Source: Parvularculaceae bacterium (GTDB lineage: Bacteria; Pseudomonadota; Alphaproteobacteria; Caulobacterales; Parvularculaceae). Taken from it: 64,000 bases of DNA. The first letter of the stretch is position 1; the number at the start of each line of letters is the position of its first letter. The notes under the pieces were generated by a model. The model searched no databases, was not told the DNA's origin, and was given only the letters and a program-made list of their open reading frames with translations. Location of the stretch: contig JAJFFW010000098.1 of assembly GCA_021776435.1 (NCBI GenBank), forward strand, positions 1 through 64,000. The letters are read 5' to 3'. Shown one piece after another: positions 56,109 to 62,986 of the stretch. The position numbers were made by a program, and so were the translations under genes.

Positions 56109-59027
56109 TCACCCTTCTTGCTTCTTCGCCCGGTCCTGGTTTAGCTCGAACAAGCGCTTGAGAATTTCCTCGTCGGTCAGCTTACCCGATCTGAAATCCT
56201 CTTCCCAGCCATAAGCGGCGGCGACTGCCGCATCGAGCGCGCGATGCGCATTGTCGAGCCAAGCCGGGCGCTCATTGTATAGATTGGTCAGCGTGCGTTT
56301 TTTGAGAATCTTCTCCGCCTTTTCGTCCACCGGCAGGATGCGATCAGGATAGCCCTCGACCACTTCCGGCACGCGCTTGACGAGATCAGGCGGGTTCAGC
56401 CAGTTCTCGCGCAGTTCGTTCAGACTCGCTGCAGCGGCCGCGATCGCCTGCGCGCGCGGATCGTTGGCATAATCCGCAGCGGGGATGTTAGGTGTCAGAC
56501 CTTTGGGAAAGGGGAAGGTTTCGAAGCAATCACTTGGCGTATAAACAGGATCATTTCCCACGCCATGATATTGGCAATTCGCCAAAGTCCACACCTCGTG
56601 GAATTTTCCCGAAAGAATGCCAAAGACTGTGTCAGCCTCACTATCAATAATAATTACACGTGTATCTGGTATCACTACCGGGCTCGCCCACCTGAACACG
56701 CGGTATTTTGTTACAAGCCCAGTTACCAGCAACCGGGATTTTGAATTTATTGCCGCGCGAGCGGTTTCGCCAGTCCTTCTAAAGAGCCACCAATTTTTGG
56801 ACGTCCGGCTTTCACGGTTCTCGGCGCGCGCAACAGGAGTTCTCTTCTTGATTAGAGCGAATGGCGCCTCATACAGCGAAGCAGCTTCATAGTTTTTACC
56901 GAAGAAGTCTATTATCCATTTGTCAGTAGGACGGCCAATGATCTCGCGAACGGTTAAGTATGGTTTTACAACGTCAGCGTTGGAGTTACCATTGGGATTT
57001 CTTGGCAAATCAATAAGGTCAATAGCTTCATCGCGCGCTATCTCAAATGGACCACCCTTCTCAATGCCACGGACAGCTTTTTTCAAATTTTGCTTTAATA
57101 AATGCTTCTCCGATAGATCAAATGTAAATCCCTTTAGAGTCGAAGATATCTTTGCAACGTCTGCTGAGTCCAACTCGCGGCTCACCTCTTGAGAAACATC
57201 GCAAACAATTATTGAAACTCGCACATCAGCTCCATCGACGACCCATGGTTCATCGCTTCGAGCGAATGAAATTGGCGCTAAATCATATAGAGCTTCAGCC
57301 GCAAAAGAGTTTGCTGGGCTCCTAATCATATTCGTTGCAACAAATCCTACGCGTTTGGTTTTGTGGCGAATTTTATCCGCGGCTTTTAGGAACCAATAGA
57401 CAACCAGATCAATTGCATTTCCTTTCCCTTCGACGAGGGTTCGCAATTGACGGACATAATCATCCCCCAATCGATCAAGCATCCATTTGGCGCCCAGAAA
57501 TGGCGGATTCCCAACAATTACATCTGCGTCTGGCCATTGCGCTTCGCACCATTCACCAGTTTCTGGCATCTGTTCTATGAGAGCATCCCGGCATTCGATG
57601 TTCCCCAGCGGCCTAAGGATCGGATTCGTGTGCGCGCTGAATCCGTTTCGGCGCATCCATTGGATTTCGCCGATCCAGATGGAGACGCGGGCGAGCTCCG
57701 CCGCATACGGATTGATCTCGATGCCTTTAACGGCCTCGGGCCCCACTTGTGGGAAGGCGCGCGGCAGCCCCAAAGTTTCCGCATCGAGATTGGCCTTGTG
57801 TTCCAAATCCTTTAGCGCTAGCAGCGAAAGATAAAGAAAATTGCCTGATCCGCACGCGGGATCGAGCACTCGAAAAACTTTCAGACGGTCGATAAAAGCC
57901 TTGTGTAATTTTTCAGCGCTGTTGAGGGCTTTAGTGCGCGCAGCGAGCTCCTTGCCGCGCAATAGCTTTTCCTTTGTTTCCTCTGGAACGCCGGCGATAA
58001 GTTTCTCGATCTTTGCCTTTGTTTCCTCCCACTCCTTCGTCAATGGCTCGACGATAACTGGATTCACGATCATCATGATCTTGTCGCGGTCGGTATAGTG
58101 AGCACCGAGCTGTGAACGCTTTGATGGGTCCAGCCCGCGTTCGAACAATGTCCCGAGTATAGAGGGATCGATGTCTTGCCAATCGAGCTTGGCCGCCTTC
58201 AGCGCCAGTGCGACGTCATCCCGATCCATCGGCAGCGCTTCGTCGCTATCGAAGAGACCGCCATTGAACCAGGGTATCTCCTCAAAGCCGACTGCGCCGC
58301 CATCCTTCATTGCGGCGAATAATTGCTGAAGAAAGCCTTGCGCCTTTTCCGGCGACCGCTCGGCCATCTCCATCGCCTTCTGGAACATTTTGTTCGGAAG
58401 CAAGTCGACATCTTCCGCGAACATGCAGAACACGAGGCGGTTGACAAAATGCGCGACCTTTCGCGCGTAGTCCTGCTCATCTTCGCCGTCTGGACGGCGA
58501 GCGCGAAGCCGCTGCGCAAGTTCGGAGAACTCGTCCGCCGCATCGGCTGTTAATTGTGTGCGCGTGCGCTTCGGTTTCAGCGATTCCGGATTTGAGAACG
58601 CCGCTTTCAGAAGGTCGCGCTTGGCCGCATCGACCAAATCCGTCAACGCAATCTCATGGTGTTCCTGGATCGTATTCGTCCAGTTCGTCCGAATAATAAT
58701 CTTTTTGGTGTCGGAAACGATCAGTAGCGGCGGATTTTCAAGCGCCACCGAATAGCGCAGCAACTGATCGTGTGCGCGGTCGAGGTCTTTGTGAGGTCCC
58801 TTGTATTCCCAACCAAAGCACCCTTTTTTCCAAACATCGGCGAAGCCGTTGCCGCCCGTTGATTTCGTGGCGCCCTTTTCAAAGCAATATGTCTCGCCAG
58901 TCTGATCGACATCCGTTGGCTTCGGCTCATCCAGCAAGTCGCACAAATCATTAAAATGAGACTGCGCGGCGGCGCTCTCCTTGAGCGTGGACTTTTCCCA
59001 TTTACGAATGAAGTCGGTCGGATTCAT
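56109..59027 (-). CDS. Type IIL restriction-modification enzyme, MmeI-like
   Basis: 972 residues from the ATG at 59027 (a TTG at 59099 is further upstream). One chain holds an N-terminal nuclease and a methyltransferase. The nuclease motif is D-x9-E-x-K: Asp64, Glu74, Lys76 in FADVWKKGCFGWEYKG, the same spacing as MmeI. A helical connector follows. The methyltransferase shows VLDPACGSGNFLYLSLLA (motif I) and VIVGNPPFLGAKW (motif IV). The C-terminal third is the specificity part. Such enzymes cut about 20 bases from the site and protect one strand by methylation. Confidence 0.85.
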   Translation of the reverse strand: MNPTDFIRKWEKSTLKESAAAQSHFNDLCDLLDEPKPTDVDQTGETYCFEKGATKSTGGNGFADVWKKGCFGWEYKGPHKDLDRAHDQLLRYSVALENPPLLIVSDTKKIIIRTNWTNTIQEHHEIALTDLVDAAKRDLLKAAFSNPESLKPKRTRTQLTADAADEFSELAQRLRARRPDGEDEQDYARKVAHFVNRLVFCMFAEDVDLLPNKMFQKAMEMAERSPEKAQGFLQQLFAAMKDGGAVGFEEIPWFNGGLFDSDEALPMDRDDVALALKAAKLDWQDIDPSILGTLFERGLDPSKRSQLGAHYTDRDKIMMIVNPVIVEPLTKEWEETKAKIEKLIAGVPEETKEKLLRGKELAARTKALNSAEKLHKAFIDRLKVFRVLDPACGSGNFLYLSLLALKDLEHKANLDAETLGLPRAFPQVGPEAVKGIEINPYAAELARVSIWIGEIQWMRRNGFSAHTNPILRPLGNIECRDALIEQMPETGEWCEAQWPDADVIVGNPPFLGAKWMLDRLGDDYVRQLRTLVEGKGNAIDLVVYWFLKAADKIRHKTKRVGFVATNMIRSPANSFAAEALYDLAPISFARSDEPWVVDGADVRVSIIVCDVSQEVSRELDSADVAKISSTLKGFTFDLSEKHLLKQNLKKAVRGIEKGGPFEIARDEAIDLIDLPRNPNGNSNADVVKPYLTVREIIGRPTDKWIIDFFGKNYEAASLYEAPFALIKKRTPVARAENRESRTSKNWWLFRRTGETARAAINSKSRLLVTGLVTKYRVFRWASPVVIPDTRVIIIDSEADTVFGILSGKFHEVWTLANCQYHGVGNDPVYTPSDCFETFPFPKGLTPNIPAADYANDPRAQAIAAAAASLNELRENWLNPPDLVKRVPEVVEGYPDRILPVDEKAEKILKKRTLTNLYNERPAWLDNAHRALDAAVAAAYGWEEDFRSGKLTDEEILKRLFELNQDRAKKQEG

Positions 59028-59079
59028 GTTTTTATTATGCTTTGATTTATTCCGCCCAGGAAGTCTACTGAATCTTGGT

Positions 59080-60117
59080 TTACTTACTTGTTTCGACAAG
59101 CGCTCTTGCGTCTTCCGATAGCCTGGCCATTCCCTCCTTGATTCGTTCGCGCCAGCCGACGCCGCGCTTTTTGGCCTCCGCTAGCGCTGATTTGAAATCA
59201 TCCAGGCGGCGTTTGGCCGACAGTGCTTCGATCAGGGTTGCGGCTTGCGCAATGTCCTTGTCGGATTTAGCGGCGCTCTCGCCCGAGCTGTGGCGCATCG
59301 TGGCGACGATGAGTTTGTGAACGGTGTAACGCTCCGGCGTTGGAACATTGACGAGCGCGCCGGTCTTGCTGAGCACTGCCGCTTGCACGGTATCCTTCAG
59401 CAAGAAGTCCATGAAACGAAGCGGAACGGCGTCGGTCTTGAGGCTCGGCAATTGCACGGGTTCGTCGCGGCCCTTGCCGCGATTGGTCGTGAGCACATCG
59501 ACGCGATAACCGCCCGGCCGCGCATAGGTTGTCGCTGCGGTCGGCGATGAAATGTGCGGAACCGGCGAGAATCGTTTGTCGACTTGTTGCAAGATGTCGA
59601 GAAACGGCGCGTCAACGGAATCATCAATCGCGACGGCGACCCCGTAGTCTTGCGCTACGTCAACGTCGCCGGTTCTGATCGACGCGCCCGGCAGTTTGAC
59701 GCCAAGCAACCCTGCATAGGTCTGGAACGCGACCGTGCCGACAATGACGCCGCGCAGACGGAAGACGCCGGCTTCGGCGAGCGCTTCAATTACGGCCGCG
59801 GTCAGTGCATCAGGTTCGGGAAGCCCTGCGCCTTTTAGCGAGCGGATAATTGCTTTGCGCGCATCGGCGTCCGCCTTGGCGGCCTGGCCTTTTTCGATCG
59901 CTGCGGCGAACTCTTCAGTGTCAGGGCCGAGATAGCGCTCGGGCGGGCGGCCGCTCGGCCCGGTCGGCTCCTGGACATACCAATACGTCTTGCCGGAAAT
60001 CTCTCGTTTGCGGAACGTCGAGCCGACCGGGAAGTCCGACGCCGTCTGGACGCGCAGAAGGTCTACGAGCTCGGCGTAGCTGGTCTGGATAACAAGCGGC
60101 AGTTCATGAATTGGCAT
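59080..60117 (-). CDS. GSU2403-like nucleotidyltransferase-fold protein
   Basis: 345 residues. The nucleotidyltransferase core is VIVGTVAFQTYAGLLGVKLPG followed by IRTGDVDVAQDYGV with Asp151-x-Asp153 and an upstream Gly-Thr pair (127-128), quoted in part. This resembles the GSU2403 family, related to AbiEii-like toxins, but a toxic role is not shown here. The N-terminal 90 residues include KTYWYVQEPTGPSGRPPERY and a charged helix. It starts at 60117 within an operator and ends 52 bases before the restriction gene's start, so the two are probably one transcript. Confidence 0.75.
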   Translation of the reverse strand: MPIHELPLVIQTSYAELVDLLRVQTASDFPVGSTFRKREISGKTYWYVQEPTGPSGRPPERYLGPDTEEFAAAIEKGQAAKADADARKAIIRSLKGAGLPEPDALTAAVIEALAEAGVFRLRGVIVGTVAFQTYAGLLGVKLPGASIRTGDVDVAQDYGVAVAIDDSVDAPFLDILQQVDKRFSPVPHISSPTAATTYARPGGYRVDVLTTNRGKGRDEPVQLPSLKTDAVPLRFMDFLLKDTVQAAVLSKTGALVNVPTPERYTVHKLIVATMRHSSGESAAKSDKDIAQAATLIEALSAKRRLDDFKSALAEAKKRGVGWRERIKEGMARLSEDARALVETSK

Positions 60118-60148
60118 TTACCGGCAATATAGACTTTTGCCGGTAAAT
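60116..60148. promoter_or_regulatory. Palindromic operator over the nucleotidyltransferase start
   Basis: ATTTACCGGCA (60116-60126) and TGCCGGTAAAT (60138-60148) are perfect 11-bp arms with an 11-base spacer. The left arm includes the start codon of the minus-strand gene. A repressor bound here would block both promoter and initiation. Confidence 0.75.
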
Positions 60149-60422
60149 CGGCAAGCGGTTCGATTTCACCCGCTTTGGGCGTCTTTTTAGCGGCGTTTCC
60201 CCGCCGTCTCCATCGACTGCATAGCCTTGTGACCTGCCCGGGCTGGCGGAGCGTCTTTCTAGCCCCGGCCCGCCGGGGCGCAACGGGCTCGCGCCCGTCC
60301 TCCAGTCATTCTTCCTTGCGGCTCTTCAGTGCGCCCCGGCTTCATGGTCCGGGGCTTTTCTGACGCGTCTCGCCGCCAGCCCGAAAGTCAAAGGGCGATG
60401 GCGGGAGAAAAGGAGACGCGCC
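60149..60422 (+). promoter_or_regulatory. Structured leader of ardC with attenuator-like hairpin
   Basis: Three hairpins: GCCCCGG/CCGGGGC (60262-60279, loop CCCG), ACGGGC/GCCCGT (60283-60298) and GCCCCGG/CCGGGGC (60333-60355) followed by TTTT, a terminator form. The first and third use identical arms, so they can exchange partners. A strong ribosome site (AAAAGGAGA) precedes the ATG at 60423. Similar leaders precede ardC genes in alphaproteobacterial mobile elements as far as I recall. Confidence 0.65.
60333..60359 (+). terminator. Attenuator-like hairpin upstream of ardC
   Basis: 7-bp GC-only stem with a nine-base loop, followed by TTTTC, lying 63 bases before the ardC start. Confidence 0.6.
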
Positions 60423-61307
60423 ATGAAACCCCGCAACAAGACTTCACTCTACACGGACGTAACGAACCGCATCATCATCGAACTCGAAGAAGGCCGCTTG
60501 CCCTGGGTGCAGCCCTGGAGCGCCGAGCAATTGTCCGCGCCCTTGGGCCTGCCGAAAAACGCCGCCACCGGCCGCGCCTATTCCGGCATCAACATCCTGA
60601 TCCTCTGGGACGCCACCGCCGAACACATCCGATCGACGCAGCGCTGGCTCACCTTCAAACAGGCGCAAACGCTCGGCGGAACCGTGCGCAAAGGTGAGAA
60701 AGGCGTCACCGTCTGTTACGCCGATCGCTTCACGCCGAAAACGGAAATCGATCGCGCCGCGGAAGCCGGCGAGCAACCGCAACAAGTCGCATTTCTGAAG
60801 CGCTACACTGTCTTCAACGTCGATCAATGCGACGGCTTAGGGGACGATCTATACGCCGACCCGGCGCCATTGCCGGAGCGTGAAATCATCCCTCACGCTG
60901 AAGCAGTCATCGCCGCAACTGGCGCCGATATCCGCATGGGCGGCGCGAAAGCCTTCTACAATCCGGCCCATGATTTCATCGCCATCCCGCCGCAACAGGC
61001 CTTCTTCGATCAGATCAATTTCTATCGCACCGCGTTCCATGAACTCTCGCACTGGACCGGTCACAAGAGCCGTCTTGACCGCGAGTTCAGCGGCAAATTC
61101 GGTTCGGAATCTTACGCCCGCGAGGAGCTTGTCGCCGAACTTTCTACCGGGTTCATTTGCGCCGAGCTTGGCATTCGCCCGACCGTCTGCCACGCCGATT
61201 ATATCGGCGCCTGGCTGGAGGCTCTCCGCGAGGATGACAAGGCGATTTTCCGCGCTGCGTCGCAGGCTTCGAAGGCTGCGGAATTCGTGATTGGCGGCGC
61301 TAACTAG
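60423..61307 (+). CDS. ardC: ArdC-like antirestriction protein
   Basis: 294 residues. The N-terminal part (about 8-135) is an ArdC-type single-stranded DNA-binding domain (DUF1738) with YTDVTNRIIIELEEGRLPWVQPW and the WLTFKQAQTLGGTVRKGEKG motif, quoted in part. The C-terminal domain has a zincin site FHELSHWTGH (His206, Glu207, His210) with the third ligand likely in REELVAELSTGF. ArdC proteins protect incoming plasmid or ICE DNA from restriction. It lies near a type IIL restriction gene but faces the other way. Confidence 0.9.
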   Translation: MKPRNKTSLYTDVTNRIIIELEEGRLPWVQPWSAEQLSAPLGLPKNAATGRAYSGINILILWDATAEHIRSTQRWLTFKQAQTLGGTVRKGEKGVTVCYADRFTPKTEIDRAAEAGEQPQQVAFLKRYTVFNVDQCDGLGDDLYADPAPLPEREIIPHAEAVIAATGADIRMGGAKAFYNPAHDFIAIPPQQAFFDQINFYRTAFHELSHWTGHKSRLDREFSGKFGSESYAREELVAELSTGFICAELGIRPTVCHADYIGAWLEALREDDKAIFRAASQASKAAEFVIGGAN

Positions 61308-61621
61308 GTCGGTCATGACTGTTCTAGTTTTGATCGCCAATCACCAGTTTACTCGCCTTATTCGTTTCAAGAATTCAACTTCCGCGCTTGCCGCTTAGAT
61401 GTCCGGACAGCGCAGGACTTGGCTTTAAGACCTACGCGCAGACGCTTTTTTTGCCTTAAAATTTCATTTCTGCAGCTGCCGCGCAGACCAAAATAGCGCC
61501 TCGCAGCCAGTCCATCACATAGCGTTTCGGGCCCTAATTTTATCGAGGTTCCGGCCGCCCTTTGCGCCATTCTTTCGATTCGCGTCAGCAGGAGATCAGC
61601 CACTCAATACGACCAGAAACT
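61308..61621. other. Gap after ardC
   Basis: About 310 bases without a supportable gene. The minus-strand frame at 61367-61603 has no recognisable motif. The stretch is probably debris from a decayed conjugative element. Confidence 0.45.
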
Positions 61622-61795
61622 ATGAAAAAGATTGCTCGGGCGATCCGGCATCTAAACCACAATACGTCAGGCGGATTTCTCGGAACAATTGCGTTTTTGA
61701 TCTGTAAAACAGCGATTAGAATTGCATCCAATGACACGAATATCGGCGATCGCCACCCGGATTATTGCGTTACAAATATCAAGCTTGGCGCGTAA
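61622..61795 (+). pseudogene. DUF736-family relic, frameshifted
   Basis: 57-residue frame resembling DUF736 proteins of conjugative plasmids and ICEs: GGFLGTIAFLICKTAIRIAS matches the G-F-x-G-T-I..L start and NIGDRHPDYCV the middle. The W-K-K region that should follow LGA is lost at the stop, and a frame-shifted continuation is visible in the next 40 bases. It supports the idea that ardC arrived with a conjugative element. Confidence 0.65.
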
Positions 61796-62765
61796 AACTT
61801 GCGCATATTAGAGAAAGCATGCGCACCGAGAACGCGCTAAAACTCGTCGATGAATTGGAGAAAAACTAATTCGATGCAGCGAAAATTCCGCCCAATTTGC
61901 AGATCGTCACTGTCAATAAAACGAACTTTCAGCCGCCAGAATGAGCCTAAATGCTCACTCAACATGAAGCCTTTTTGAATCGAAAAGCGATCGAACTTAC
62001 CGTAAATCGTGCGCCTCTACCGTCGGATAATATCCGCGATTTTCGCCGCACCAATGGCAAATCGGACGCCCCCCCGGCGGTGAACGCCGTCTCAAGTGAA
62101 GAAATCCGTAAACAAAGCAATTGCGAGAGAGTGAGTGACAAGGGGAAGAAAGGCTGTGAGGGCAAGATTAAAGAGGCGGCGCCGCTATGCGGCTAAGCCC
62201 TTGTCTGCACATCCTTTTAGGCGGCGCCGCTTTAATAGGGGCGGCGCCAAAATGCGGCGTTTGCGACGTGCAAAAATTCCGGCCGCAGATCGGTTCGGCG
62301 GCGGTTGTTTCAGCATCGAAGAAGTGACACTGCCAGGCGCGTCTATCTCGAGAATTTCGCTGAATGTTCTGCTAGGGCACCTGAAGAGTTTTCATCGGTT
62401 CGAAGGAGGTCGAGATCGCCGGTTTTGCAGGCGCGTGATGAAGCACCTGTTATTGCGGAAAACGGCCGACGTTTTCGAACAATGTAGCTGCTAAGGAATT
62501 GGCACGTAATAAAACGGTCGGATCATTGTCCTCTCTGCGCGCAGAACCGGACATAGAAAATTGGTAAACAGCCAAAGTGCCAAACTCTTGCCGTGCCAGC
62601 GAGAATTCGCTTGAGTTAATGCATCGGGAATTCGCAATACACTCAGCACGGTACTTGTAAGCGCGCTGGGGAAAACAAAAGATCGCATTAGCGCTTGAAA
62701 TAACCGCGCGCCATTCTCAAGTGGCACACATCGGCGTCATTTGGGCGTCGCAGTCGATCGTTTAA
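61796..62765. other. Relic-rich non-coding region with GGCGGCGCC repeats
   Basis: No intact gene is supported. AGGCGGCGCCGCT occurs at 62174-62186 and 62219-62231, 45 bases apart, with a shorter GGCGGCGCC at 62240-62248. Two partial frames (62135-62494 and 62305-62487) run in different phases over the same stretch and look like broken coding DNA. The region separates the conjugative relics from the reverse transcriptase. Confidence 0.5.
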
Positions 62766-62986
62766 ACTGTCAAGGCCTGTTGCCAAGTTTGTGCAGATTT
62801 TGGGGTTCACTTGTTGAGCTTCCTTATTTGGACCGACGATACGGCGACTACCCTGGATTACCCAGAGTATGATGACCTTAATAGTATATACGACTACGTC
62901 GATAGATTGGCACCACGCAGAACAGTCGGGGCCGGAACTGATAAGGGTAAGTGTCATGCCTGATGTTTCGGCCCCTCTCGCGTTTT
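62766..62986 (+). other. Candidate non-coding RNA region upstream of the RT
   Basis: An uninterrupted 64-codon frame without ATG runs from 62766 to 62960 on the plus strand and is acidic and Tyr-rich (WTDDTATTLDYPEYDDLNSI). GGGGCCG (62928-62934) pairs with CGGCCCC (62969-62975) to make a stem-loop just before the reverse transcriptase start. Reverse transcriptases of the DRT2 kind use an upstream RNA as template for a repeating, stop-free gene, so this region is a candidate; it is not demonstrated. Confidence 0.35.

Noticed and set aside
61367-61603. 78-codon minus-strand frame after ardC
   Set aside because: No motif, and it lies in a region of decayed genes.
62305-62494. Overlapping plus-strand frames in the relic region
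   Set aside because: Two phases compete with no signature residues; probably fragments of a broken gene.
62688-62957. 89-codon minus-strand frame upstream of the reverse transcriptase
   Set aside because: No recognisable motif and no ribosome site; the plus-strand structure is more plausible for this stretch.
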